Positions 33,653 to 41,710 of a stretch of DNA of 43,352 nt are shown piece by piece. Source of the DNA: a candidate division WWE3 bacterium CG_4_9_14_0_2_um_filter_35_11. GTDB lineage: Bacteria > Patescibacteriota > WWE3 > 2-01-FULL-39-13. The DNA lies in assembly GCA_002789015.1 (NCBI GenBank), contig PFSJ01000022.1, forward strand, positions 1 through 43,352, written 5' to 3'. The translations under genes and the position numbers were made by a program. Numbering within the stretch: the stretch's first letter is position 1; the number at the start of each line of letters is the position of its first letter. The notes under the pieces are model-generated. The model had not been told where the DNA came from, ran no database searches, and was given only the letters and a program-made list of their open reading frames with translations.

Positions 33653-33911
33653 TTTCCGTAATTGTATCCCACTCAGTCTTCATAAGAATTGTACGTCTAA
33701 AATACTCTTGAGCATATAGTAGGTCTTTTTCTTCTGCTTTTTTTAGTTTTTCTGCAATTGCGATCGAAATAATTCTGCTATGGCTACCATATGGATACCG
33801 ATTTGAAAATGCATCATATAATTCCTTTGCCATTGAGATATGAAGTTTTTTAAATTCCATACCTCTTGCACCGTGTATTATTTTATCTGCTAGTTTACTC
33901 ATGTTTTCCAT
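33645..33911 (-). CDS. small protein of unknown function
   Basis: 88 residues, mostly alpha-helical and basic at the start (MENMSKLADKIIHGARGMEF), then KKLHISMAKELYDAFSNRYPYGSHSRI and a helix AIAEKLKKAEEKDLLYAQEYF. The middle segment is somewhat like a ribbon-helix-helix plus helix arrangement, but I would not assign it. The start is supported by TATAAT 6 nt before ATG 33911. It is the first gene of the UDG-rnj operon, so it may be a regulator or cofactor there. Confidence 0.6.
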   Translation of the reverse strand: MENMSKLADKIIHGARGMEFKKLHISMAKELYDAFSNRYPYGSHSRIISIAIAEKLKKAEEKDLLYAQEYFRRTILMKTEWDTITENE

Positions 33912-33917
33912 TAATTG

Positions 33918-33923
33918 ATTATA
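33918..33923 (-). promoter_or_regulatory. -10 hexamer of the small-protein/UDG/rnj operon
   Basis: Minus-strand TATAAT, then CAATTA (6 nt), then ATG 33911. A perfect -10 with leaderless spacing. Confidence 0.75.
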
Positions 33924-34046
33924 CCTTTTGAAAATTACAGGAGCTTTAAATATTCTTAATCTATTTGTAATCGTTTTTTAAATTCATCTGAGTATTATTG
34001 TCGTTATGACAAAGTATGCAGCTCCTTTTGGCTATGTGTTTTTTTT

Positions 34047-34122
34047 GTGGTGCCATTGAATGGAACCTTGGTGTTTACTGGTAGCCACCAGTGGCCACCG
34101 AGTGGCTACTGGGTGGCACCAC
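34047..34122. repeat. nested inverted and 11-bp tandem repeats before recF
   Basis: The outer arms GTGGTGCCA (34047-34055) and TGGCACCAC (34114-34122) are exact. Inside, GTAGCCAC (34081-34088) pairs with GTGGCTAC (34102-34109), and two G-T pairs extend it. From 34090 there are three 11-bp units: AGTGGCCACCG, AGTGGCTACTG, GGTGGCACCAC. The element is GC-rich in an AT-rich gap. It could be a structured RNA, a protein-binding array or a decayed repeat; the function is unknown. Confidence 0.7.
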
Positions 34123-34201
34123 TAAAATTTTGTATGGCGAATCCCGAAAGAAAAGAAAATCCCCGTTAGTACGTTGTTTTTCTTTCTTAACGGATTCCAT
34201 G

Positions 34202-34207
34202 TAAAAT
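34202..34207 (+). promoter_or_regulatory. -10 hexamer of recF
   Basis: TG-TAAAAT is followed by CAAGAC (6 nt) and ATG 34214. Leaderless spacing with no Shine-Dalgarno sequence. Confidence 0.65.
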
Positions 34208-34213
34208 CAAGAC

Positions 34214-35272
34214 ATGTTAATTAGGCGCATTGAATTAGAGAATTTTAGGAGTCATAAAAAATCCAGATTTGAATTTTCAAAAAATGTAACAATTATTGTT
34301 GGTCTAAATGGTTCAGGAAAAACTAATTTGTTGGAATCTATTGCTTTGCTGTCTTTGGTAAAGCCAGTTAGAGGCGGTCTTGAAGCGGATTTGATTAATA
34401 TTGATTCTAATTTCTCTAGAGTTGTCGGAATTTATGAAGACTGTGATGGTGATGAGGTGAAGTTAGAGGCCATTTTAAATAAGAAGCCGGATTCAAATAG
34501 AGTTGTTAAAACTTTTAAGGTTAATGGGGCGCAAAAAACAGCTGTTCAGTTTGTCGGGCAGTCGAAGGTTGTGTTTTTTGCGCCAGAGGATATCCGTTTG
34601 GTAGCAGGTTCTCCTTCTAGGCGCAGAGATTTTATTGATCGGATTTTAAGCCAAGTTCATTATGATTATCATAAGGCTCTATTAAAATATGAAAGAGTTC
34701 TAAAACACAGAAATAAAGTTTTAGAACATGGTCATGAGGCACAGCTTTTAGTTTGGGATTCTCAACTTTTGGGGTCAGCTCAAGTTGTTCAAAATTATCG
34801 AAAGAAATTTTTTAGTTTTTCAGATCAAAATTTAAAAGATATTAGTGTTAATTTATTTAGCGACGGCTTTTCGCTCTCAACGCAATATATTCCAAGCGTT
34901 TTGTCTCAAGATAGTTTATTAAGATCCAGACAAAGAGATTTATTGTATGGGACTACTCAATTTGGGCCACATCGAGACGATTATTCATTTATATTGAAGA
35001 ACCATCACGTTTTAGATCTAAAACACTATGGTTCGAGAGGACAGCAGAGAACCGGCGTTTTATGCATGAAGATTTTGGAAGATAAATATATAAAAGAAAA
35101 TTCAAAAGTGTCACCGATTTTGCTTTTAGATGATATCTTCAGTGAGCTTGATGAAAATTACAGAAGCGCAATCGAAAATGTAATAAATTCGAATCAAACA
35201 ACAATTACAAGTGCTGATATTAATTCCATACCTGACAGCATAAAAAATAATGCTAAGATTATTACACTATGA
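34214..35272 (+). CDS. recF: DNA replication and repair protein RecF
   Basis: 352 residues. LIRRIELENFRSHKK is the usual opening, Walker A is GLNGSGKT at 30-37, the signature is YGSRGQQRTG and Walker B is ILLLDDIFSELD. FAPEDIRLVAGSPSRRRDFID (in part) is the RecF-specific block. It helps load RecA at gaps. It is not beside dnaA/dnaN here, as it often is elsewhere. Its stop overlaps the alaS start by 4 nt. Confidence 0.95.
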   Translation: MLIRRIELENFRSHKKSRFEFSKNVTIIVGLNGSGKTNLLESIALLSLVKPVRGGLEADLINIDSNFSRVVGIYEDCDGDEVKLEAILNKKPDSNRVVKTFKVNGAQKTAVQFVGQSKVVFFAPEDIRLVAGSPSRRRDFIDRILSQVHYDYHKALLKYERVLKHRNKVLEHGHEAQLLVWDSQLLGSAQVVQNYRKKFFSFSDQNLKDISVNLFSDGFSLSTQYIPSVLSQDSLLRSRQRDLLYGTTQFGPHRDDYSFILKNHHVLDLKHYGSRGQQRTGVLCMKILEDKYIKENSKVSPILLLDDIFSELDENYRSAIENVINSNQTTITSADINSIPDSIKNNAKIITL

Positions 35273-37095
35273 CATCCGACGAAATACGCAGACGTTTTTT
35301 AGATTATTTTGTTAAAGTTTTAGCCAGGGAAAACATGGAACATATCGAAGTTCCATCTAGCTCTTTAATTCCTGAAAATCATCCGACGTTACTTTTTACT
35401 AATTCAGGAATGGTCCAATTTACGCCTTACTTTCTCGAAGAGAAGGATCCTGTTTCCGATTTTGGATCTAAAAGATTATGTTCCGCCCAGAAATGTATAA
35501 GAACTGGAGATTTGGATATTGTTGGCATAAGCAAATATCACAATACATATTTTGAGATGTTGGGGAATTGGTCAATTGGCGACTACGGTAAAAAGGAAGC
35601 CGTTAAATTTTCTTTTGACCTTTTGACAAATAAAGATTATGGGTTTGGACTGGATCCAAGCCACTTTTATCCAACTGTTTTTGCCGGAAATGAAGATGCT
35701 CCAGAAGATTTGGAAACGATAGAAGCGTGGAAATCTGTAGGAATTCCAGAAAGTAGGATCCCAAGACTTCCAGCTAGTGAAAACTGGTGGGCTCCAGGGC
35801 CTATTGGCCCTTGCGGTTCATGTACTGAAGTGCTCTATGACAGAGGTCCTGAATATGGACCAGAAGAAGAAGTTCCAGGTATGACTGATAATCCACGTTA
35901 TCTTGAAATATGGAATGCTGGTGTATTCATGCAATTCAACCGTGACGAATCGGGGAAATTAGTTCCACTTGCCAAGTTGAGCGTTGATACAGGAAGTGGG
36001 CTTGAAAGATTGTCTGTACTTTTACAGAATGTCGATAGTAATTATGAAACAGACCTCTTCCGTCCGATTATTGAAAAAATCGCTTCTTTGTCTGTTTCAC
36101 CTGTTGATGTAAGGAAAGTCGAAATAAAAAGTTCGATTCAGCGAGTTGCTGATCATATTCGAGCATCGACCTTTTTGATTGTCGAAGGTTTATACCCTTC
36201 GAATAAAGATCAGGGATATGTTTTGCGAAGACTTATAAGAAGGATCTTTGATGAATGTGTTTGGAAACTTGATATTGATAGCTCTAAGATTATTGAGATT
36301 CTTCCAACTGTTATAGAGATAAATAAAGAAAGATACCCAGAACTTGATAAGCTAGATTTTATTACAGGAGTTTTCAAAACAGAAATTGATCAATATAAAC
36401 TAGCTTCCGACCGAACGCGATCATTTATTATTAAAAACTATGTAAAAAAGGGCATAAAAGAAGTTATTAATCCTTTTGATATTTATCAGTCTCAAGGAGC
36501 TTCAAGAGATTTAATTGAAAATCTTGCTAATGAGCAAGGCATTAATGTCGATTTTAGCAATTTTGATAATGATGTCGCGTCTCATCAAGATAAATCAAGG
36601 TCAAATATGTCGCAAAGATTTAAAGGTGGTCTTGGTGATCATTCAGAGGAAACAACTAAGCTTCATACTGCTACACATCTTTTGCATCAGGCTTTGCGAG
36701 AAGTTTTAGGCGATCACGTTCATCAGATGGGAAGTAATATAACTCCTAAAAGACTTCGCTTTGATTTTTCACATGATAAAAAAATGACTGATGAAGAAAT
36801 TAAAAAGGTTGAACAAATTGTTAATCAAAAGATTAAGGAATCATTAACAGTAAATAAAGTAGTAATGTCAAAATCAGAAGCAGAAAAAACTGGCGCACTT
36901 CATTTTTTTGCTGATAAATATACTGATGAAGTTAGCGTTTATTTTATTGGCGATTCTATTGAAAATGCTTGGTCAAAAGAGTTTTGTGGAGGTCCTCACG
37001 TGAAAAATACATCCGAGATAGGTGGTTTTAAGATTATTAAAGAGGAATCTGTTGCTAAGGGTGTAAGGCGGATCAGGGCTACTAACGTTTTGTAA
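35269..37095 (+). CDS. alaS: alanine--tRNA ligase, short form without C-Ala domain
   Basis: 608 residues against about 870. The catalytic domain (NHPTLLFTNSGMVQFTPYF, CIRTGDLDIVGISKYHNTYFEMLGNWS in parts, GPIGPCGSCTEV), the tRNA-recognition domain (RVADHIRASTFLI, YVLRRLIRR) and the editing domain (HTATHLLHQALREVLG, then CGGPHV with its zinc-type Cys/His) are all present. The protein ends right after the editing domain, so the C-Ala domain that links and dimerises the enzyme is missing. It still needs a full aminoacylation and editing core, which is intact. It overlaps recF by 4 nt. Confidence 0.95.
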   Translation: MTSDEIRRRFLDYFVKVLARENMEHIEVPSSSLIPENHPTLLFTNSGMVQFTPYFLEEKDPVSDFGSKRLCSAQKCIRTGDLDIVGISKYHNTYFEMLGNWSIGDYGKKEAVKFSFDLLTNKDYGFGLDPSHFYPTVFAGNEDAPEDLETIEAWKSVGIPESRIPRLPASENWWAPGPIGPCGSCTEVLYDRGPEYGPEEEVPGMTDNPRYLEIWNAGVFMQFNRDESGKLVPLAKLSVDTGSGLERLSVLLQNVDSNYETDLFRPIIEKIASLSVSPVDVRKVEIKSSIQRVADHIRASTFLIVEGLYPSNKDQGYVLRRLIRRIFDECVWKLDIDSSKIIEILPTVIEINKERYPELDKLDFITGVFKTEIDQYKLASDRTRSFIIKNYVKKGIKEVINPFDIYQSQGASRDLIENLANEQGINVDFSNFDNDVASHQDKSRSNMSQRFKGGLGDHSEETTKLHTATHLLHQALREVLGDHVHQMGSNITPKRLRFDFSHDKKMTDEEIKKVEQIVNQKIKESLTVNKVVMSKSEAEKTGALHFFADKYTDEVSVYFIGDSIENAWSKEFCGGPHVKNTSEIGGFKIIKEESVAKGVRRIRATNVL

Positions 37096-37104
37096 CCATT
37101 GTGT

Positions 37105-37110
37105 TAGACT
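37105..37110 (+). promoter_or_regulatory. extended -10 of the PilM-like operon, decides the GTG start
   Basis: TGTGT-TAGACT ends 6 nt before GTG 37117. It is nearly identical to the promoter of the thioredoxin operon. A TTG at 37111 is in frame but would lie before the predicted transcription start. Confidence 0.65.
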
Positions 37111-37116
37111 TTGTCT

Positions 37117-38286
37117 GTGAAACTGCCAAAATCGAAAGCTAAAAAAAATGGATATGTCGTTTTGGATTTTTCTCCAACTTCTTTAAAAACTCTTTCATTT
37201 GAGCAAAATTCAGATTCAAAAAAATTAAGCTTAAAAGGCTTCTCAATTGCTGATAGTTATAAAGATTTATTAAGGAAGGAAGTTGTAACAAATTCCGTCA
37301 AGGAATGTATTTCACAATCGAATTTAGATATTGACGACGCAATCATTGGCCTAAGTGGTCCAGAAGTTTTTGGCTTTACTTTAATTGCAAAAGTTAAAAG
37401 AAAAAAGCCAGATATTCAAATTACGGAAAAAGAAATTCAAGAAAATTATGACCAAGTTAGAGATGCGTGCTATGAGCAAGCTAAAAAGAAATGGGCGTAT
37501 TGGTCAGCCGATGATGATGGTTTTGAACCGTTAGATTTAGTTGTGACATCTGTACAAATAGATGAGAAATTGATTTCTGAACCAGTTGGTTTGACGGGTG
37601 AATTTGTGAGGATTAGTGCGTTTTGTTCGTATTCAAATAAAAAGTATTATAAATGGATTTTGAATCTGATTTCTGATTTAAAGTTCGCATCCGTAACTGT
37701 TACGACTACTATTTATTCGGAATCAAAGAATTTAAGCGAAAGTTCTAAAAATTTTATTCTTGTCGATCTTGGCAAAGATTACACAGATGTAGCCGTTGTA
37801 TTTGGCAAAAATATTATACAATCGAGATCATTTGAAATCGGCGGTAGCTATTTTACTAGACATCTAATCGATAAAATTGGTGGAGATTATGTAGCGGCAA
37901 ATTCAAAAAAAGAAGCTTATTCACTTGAAACTTTAGACGAAGCCTCAATGGATAAATTTGGTGACTTCTTGTATGATGCAGGCAAAGTTTGGAGAACTGC
38001 ATTTGCAGCTGCTTTAGATTCTATGGTTGGCATAAAAAGTTTCCCCCAAAAGATCTATTTAAGTGGAGGAGGTTCAATGTTACCTGTGATACAAGAGATA
38101 CTTCTTGAAGATCATTGGAGAAAAGCAGTTCCGTTTGCAAATGATATAGAGATTATTACGACAACAGGGAAATCTTTAGAAGAAAATATATCAGACGAGA
38201 TTAATATTTTAAAAGGTTCTAGAATGTTTGTTTCAGGAACCTTAGGCGTTATTAAGTTAGAGTTAGACCAAGCAGATGAATTATAA
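37117..38286 (+). CDS. pilM: PilM-like actin-fold protein
   Basis: 389 residues from GTG 37117, the start set by the -10 box. Actin/FtsA-like fold: GYVVLDFSPTSLKTLSF (phosphate 1), DDAIIGLSGPEVFGFTL (family SHS2/1C region), ILVDLGKDYTDVAVV (phosphate 2), and KIYLSGGGSMLPVIQEIL (adenosine motif). PilM normally binds the PilN tail inside the cell. The pilN-pilO operon is 7.5 kb away on the other strand, and this copy is followed instead by a baseplate-J-like protein, so it may serve a different envelope machine. It overlaps that gene by 11 nt. Confidence 0.75.
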   Translation: MKLPKSKAKKNGYVVLDFSPTSLKTLSFEQNSDSKKLSLKGFSIADSYKDLLRKEVVTNSVKECISQSNLDIDDAIIGLSGPEVFGFTLIAKVKRKKPDIQITEKEIQENYDQVRDACYEQAKKKWAYWSADDDGFEPLDLVVTSVQIDEKLISEPVGLTGEFVRISAFCSYSNKKYYKWILNLISDLKFASVTVTTTIYSESKNLSESSKNFILVDLGKDYTDVAVVFGKNIIQSRSFEIGGSYFTRHLIDKIGGDYVAANSKKEAYSLETLDEASMDKFGDFLYDAGKVWRTAFAAALDSMVGIKSFPQKIYLSGGGSMLPVIQEILLEDHWRKAVPFANDIEIITTTGKSLEENISDEINILKGSRMFVSGTLGVIKLELDQADEL

Positions 38287-39823
38287 TTTCACAGCAGACG
38301 AGAAAACTGAAATGAATGATTTGATAAGTGCAGTTGAGGATGCAAAAGAAGCGGATATAAAAATTCTCTTCAAGAAAAGGTCAAGCATATATTTAAAATC
38401 ACTTAATTTAAGGATCCTTCAGAAACTTGCTAGCGAGAAAAACAAAACAGTGACTTTTGATGTTGAAAATCAATCGCATAAGGATTACATCGATGCTGTT
38501 AATGGTGATTTTATGGAATCAGCTGATGATGCTGTCGATTTGAATATGAATACAAAGATGGAGTCTGTGAATAAAACAAGTCTGATAGCCAAATTATTCA
38601 ATATGCGTAAAAAGTTTGATACTTCTGATGATTCAAAATCGAAAAAAAAAGGCGTTAAAATCTTGATTTACATATTTGTATTTTTATTTATTTTTGTTGG
38701 TGGAGTATTTGCTTTGTGGTGGTATATGCCGTCTGCGTCAGTGAAAATTACAGTAGATTCTCAAATACTTGTGAAAATTTTAGATGTAAAAGCTGATCCA
38801 TCGGCGACGGAAGTCTCAATTGAAAACTCTACAATTCCTGCAATAAACGTTGACGTTACGGTGACAGAATCTCAAACTATTCCTACAACTGGAAAGAAGG
38901 AAGTTGGAGATAATGCTAAAGGAAAAATCACATTTTATAACAAAACGAATGATGTAATTACTTTAAAGAAAGGAACTATTGTTAAATTTATTTCAACTGA
39001 TAAAGAAAGTTTGAAATACGAAACTCAAGAAAATATCGATGTTTCGGCGCAAGTGACGACAGAAAATCCACCAAATAGTTCCACTACTGAGTACGGAAGC
39101 AAAGAAGCAAATGTAAAAGCAGTTTCTTTTGGGGAAAAATATAATCAAGATTCTGGTGAAAAATTTGATGTCGATGGATATGATACTGACAAATTAATTG
39201 CTGAAAATAAAGACAAATTAGACGGTGGAACCTTAAAAGAATTAAATGTAGTTACGCAGGCAGATATGGATGGTTTAAAGCGAGCTTTGGATGAATTCAT
39301 AAAAACAAAAGTTGTTGAAGCTCTAAATAAGAAAGTTGTATCAAGTCAAATATTCCCTGAATCTTCGGCTGAATTCACTACTATCTCCGGCGTCTTTGAT
39401 AAGAAACTTGACGAAGAAGGCGATGAGCTTACATTAACTATGGCAACAAAAGGCGTTGGCATCGTATATGATCAAAGTATTTTAGACCAAATTGTTTCGG
39501 AGCTTATAAAAACTGTTGTTCCATCTGAATATAGTCTTGATAGTGGAAAACCAGAATATGAAGTCGCAACGACAAAAGCAAAAGCTGGAACAGGAATTGT
39601 CGACCTTCAAATCAAACTAAGAAGTTATATTACTCCAAATCTTGATGAAAAAAAGATGATTTCTGATATGGTTGGCATGAAATTAGATCAAGCGCAAAGT
39701 TATTTAAATTCAATTTCGAGTATTAAAGGATTTGAGATTTCCTTAAGCCCACAGATGCCACCAATTCTTCAGACGATGCCTCATATTTCAAAAAATATCG
39801 AAATCATAATTGATAAAAAATAA
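38276..39823 (+). CDS. membrane protein with baseplate J/gp47-like external domain
   Basis: 515 residues. A cytoplasmic part (1-124) with helices and a small alpha/beta region (ADIKILFKKRSSIYLKSLNLRIL in part), one membrane helix at about 127-149, then a long extracellular beta-rich part. The external part has the pattern KGKITFYNKTNDVITLKKGTIV and VKAVSFGEKYNQ seen in baseplate-J-like proteins of Patescibacteria, then a C-terminal region with VGMKLDQAQSYLNSISSIKGFEI (in part). It follows a PilM-like protein, a pairing I recall from other CPR genomes. Its role in surface attachment or appendage assembly is inferred. Confidence 0.6.
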   Translation: MNYNFTADEKTEMNDLISAVEDAKEADIKILFKKRSSIYLKSLNLRILQKLASEKNKTVTFDVENQSHKDYIDAVNGDFMESADDAVDLNMNTKMESVNKTSLIAKLFNMRKKFDTSDDSKSKKKGVKILIYIFVFLFIFVGGVFALWWYMPSASVKITVDSQILVKILDVKADPSATEVSIENSTIPAINVDVTVTESQTIPTTGKKEVGDNAKGKITFYNKTNDVITLKKGTIVKFISTDKESLKYETQENIDVSAQVTTENPPNSSTTEYGSKEANVKAVSFGEKYNQDSGEKFDVDGYDTDKLIAENKDKLDGGTLKELNVVTQADMDGLKRALDEFIKTKVVEALNKKVVSSQIFPESSAEFTTISGVFDKKLDEEGDELTLTMATKGVGIVYDQSILDQIVSELIKTVVPSEYSLDSGKPEYEVATTKAKAGTGIVDLQIKLRSYITPNLDEKKMISDMVGMKLDQAQSYLNSISSIKGFEISLSPQMPPILQTMPHISKNIEIIIDKK

Positions 39824-39824
39824 T

Positions 39825-40229
39825 ATGAGAATACTTGGAATTGATTATGGCGAAAAAAATATCGGAATTGCAATTGGTGTTAATGATATTGTTGAACCTT
39901 TTGGAGTTTTCAAATTCGATATAGAAAAATCAATTCTTAAAATTGTGGAGGATGAAAGAATTGATGCAGTAGTCATTGGTTTGCCGTTTATAAAAGGGGA
40001 GTCAACTAAGGCGTCCCCAAAAGCTAAAGCTTTTGGGGACGCCTTAAAGGAAAAACTTCCTAACAAAGTTAACCTTTTTTATGTTGATGAGTTTGGAACG
40101 ACAAATGAGTCAAATGATATTGCATTGGCTTCTGGTGTTTCCCAAAAAAGAAGAAAAGTTGATGATGCAATAGCTGCGTGTCAGATTATAAAAAGATTTA
40201 TCGAAGACTTTCCTTTGTCCAATTTATAA
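39825..40229 (+). CDS. ruvX: RuvX/YqgF family Holliday junction resolvase-like nuclease
   Basis: 134 residues from ATG 39825; an upstream TTG lies inside the previous gene. RNase H fold: MRILGIDYGEKNIGIAIG, AVVIGLPFIKG, YVDEFGTT and the final DDAIAACQIIKRF with the last Asp. It may process Holliday junctions or 16S rRNA precursors. It carries the longest hairpin in the window, a 19-bp perfect inverted repeat (40007-40046) in the codons around TKASPKAKAFGDALK. Family alignment from memory needs no extra residues there. The 3' end overlaps the convergent YbaK-DacA gene by 32 nt. Confidence 0.9.
   Translation: MRILGIDYGEKNIGIAIGVNDIVEPFGVFKFDIEKSILKIVEDERIDAVVIGLPFIKGESTKASPKAKAFGDALKEKLPNKVNLFYVDEFGTTNESNDIALASGVSQKRRKVDDAIAACQIIKRFIEDFPLSNL
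40007..40046. repeat. perfect 19-bp inverted repeat inside ruvX
   Basis: TAAGGCGTCCCCAAAAGCT (40007-40025) and AGCTTTTGGGGACGCCTTA (40028-40046), loop AA. It is the longest of the series, with no mismatch. Confidence 0.97.
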
Positions 40230-41709
40230 GTTTTGTTGTGTCTCCAAATCTATCTTCTGATCCCAAGACTATTATTAGGTATTGGCTTGATTTATCTTCA
40301 TAAAGGTATATTAGACATTCTCTGGCTCCAGTTGTGAAGCCTGTTTTTACTCCGACAGTTCCTGGGATTGTAAAAAGTAAATCGTTTGTATTTTTTATTT
40401 TATAAGTCCTATTTGTGTTTGTTAAAGATACTAGCTTGACTTCTTTTGTTCCTACAATTTTTCTAAAGACTCCATATTTAAGACTGTACTTTGTTAGCTT
40501 TTCTAAATCATTGACTGTTGAAAGTTGAATTTTATCTGAATCAAGACCAATTGGGTTTTCAAATATTGTTTTTTCCATTCCAATTTCATTAGCTTTTTGA
40601 TTCATTTTATCTATGAAATCGGTTTCATTATATAAATTGGCAAGTGCACACGCAGCATCTGCCCCTGATCTTACTAAAAGTCCATACAAAACGTCTTCTA
40701 ATGAAAGTACGTCTCTTGCTACAAATCCGACTTTGCTTGCGTTTATGTTTGTACATTTTGCTGGAATATAAACCGGCTTTTCCAAGTCATACTCATCCAT
40801 TGCTACCATTGCTGTCATGACTTTTGTAACAGACGCAGGAGGAAGAGGAAGGTCTGGGTTTTTTGTATAGATTGTAGAATCATTTTTCATGTCAAATATT
40901 CCGTATGCTTTTGCTGAAACTTCTGGAGGCTCAATTTTATATCTTGGGTTTTCGTCAATTGTATTTGCCGCGGCATCAGATATACCCAAAACTTCTGGCG
41001 GATTTTGATCTACAATAATTTGCGTAGGTATTTTCTCTTGGCCTTTTGTTAAATTTCCTGCGGTGAATGAAGCTACCATTAATGTGGCCACCAAAAACGA
41101 ATATACATACTTATGGGCTGTGATTTTATTTCTTTTAAATCTATGCTTTGTTTCTGGTTGCTCTTTTGGAGCTGGCAGCATTTTTATTTCCTCGCTAATT
41201 TTTCTTTGTTCTTTTACTTCTTTTTCGGCAAATTTACCAAGTGTTGGTTTTACTATTTTGACCCAGTCGCCAGTGTTCATCCTGATGCTGATTTTATGAT
41301 CTCCTGCATTAAATTCGATTTCGTTGGTTCTGATAATTCCTGCTTCGACAAAAACTTGAACCTCCGGCTCGAATAAATTCCCAAATGGCGCAACGGCGCC
41401 TGGTTTTACTCCAGAAACTTTTTCTACATCTTCGCTTGAGGCCATTTTTAAATTCTCAAATCCAAAACGTGCTTTAAATTTTTCTTTATCGACACGTTTA
41501 GTTCCTTGTATTACAAGTTGCAGGAAAATCTTTTCATTTTGGCCGGACCTTTTTCCAGAGAAAATAAGTGCTTTTGCGCCTTCTTCTGGATTTCCTCCGC
41601 GTATTTTGGCTGCTTCTTCGCTTGTGAAAACCGCTTCGTGTCTGAGCTCATTATAATTTATTTTTTTAGAATCAAGTGTTTTTTTGATTTTGGAATATAA
41701 AGAAGGCAT
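40198..41709 (-). CDS. fusion: YbaK-like tRNA-editing domain + membrane helix + D-Ala-D-Ala carboxypeptidase
   Basis: 503 residues in one intact frame. Residues 1-160 are a YbaK/ProX-type deacylase: NELRHEAVFTSEEAAKIRGG, EGAKALIF with Lys46, SGVKPGAVAPFG. A charged linker leads to a membrane helix at about 201-218. Residues 265-503 are a peptidase S11 (DacA-like) domain: PASVTK with nucleophile Ser293 and Lys296, RSGADAA at 347-353 (Ala350 where SxN motifs usually have Asn), and VKTG at 454-457. The deacylase would face the cytoplasm and the carboxypeptidase the outside. The start follows TATAAT by 7 nt. I know of no such standard fusion. Confidence 0.88.
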   Translation of the reverse strand: MPSLYSKIKKTLDSKKINYNELRHEAVFTSEEAAKIRGGNPEEGAKALIFSGKRSGQNEKIFLQLVIQGTKRVDKEKFKARFGFENLKMASSEDVEKVSGVKPGAVAPFGNLFEPEVQVFVEAGIIRTNEIEFNAGDHKISIRMNTGDWVKIVKPTLGKFAEKEVKEQRKISEEIKMLPAPKEQPETKHRFKRNKITAHKYVYSFLVATLMVASFTAGNLTKGQEKIPTQIIVDQNPPEVLGISDAAANTIDENPRYKIEPPEVSAKAYGIFDMKNDSTIYTKNPDLPLPPASVTKVMTAMVAMDEYDLEKPVYIPAKCTNINASKVGFVARDVLSLEDVLYGLLVRSGADAACALANLYNETDFIDKMNQKANEIGMEKTIFENPIGLDSDKIQLSTVNDLEKLTKYSLKYGVFRKIVGTKEVKLVSLTNTNRTYKIKNTNDLLFTIPGTVGVKTGFTTGARECLIYLYEDKSSQYLIIVLGSEDRFGDTTKLINWTKESLR

Positions 41710-41710
41710 C

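Larger units (their letters stand above)
33912..34213. other. 302-nt divergent intergenic region with structured GC-rich repeat
   Basis: This is the only gap above 300 nt without an RNA gene. It separates the minus-strand rnj operon from the plus-strand recF run. It contains the rnj-operon -10 near 33920, a T-rich stretch, a structured GC-rich element at 34047-34122, a purine run (GAAAGAAAAGAAAA) that can partly pair with a later pyrimidine run (TTTTTCTTTCTT), and the recF -10 at 34202. I looked for DnaA boxes because recF often lies near oriC and found none. Confidence 0.6.

Noticed and set aside
33912-34213. Replication origin beside recF
   Set aside because: The gap is divergent and partly structured, but I found no DnaA boxes, and dnaA and dnaN are not next to recF here.
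34697-35024. Smaller palindromes in recF (10-bp arms at 34697-34727; 16-nt palindrome at 35009)
   Set aside because: They are AT-rich and short enough to be expected about once by chance, and lack the GC-clamp design of the main series.
35796-35811. 6-bp hairpin in alaS
   Set aside because: It falls on the conserved GPIGPCG codons and is too short to stand out.
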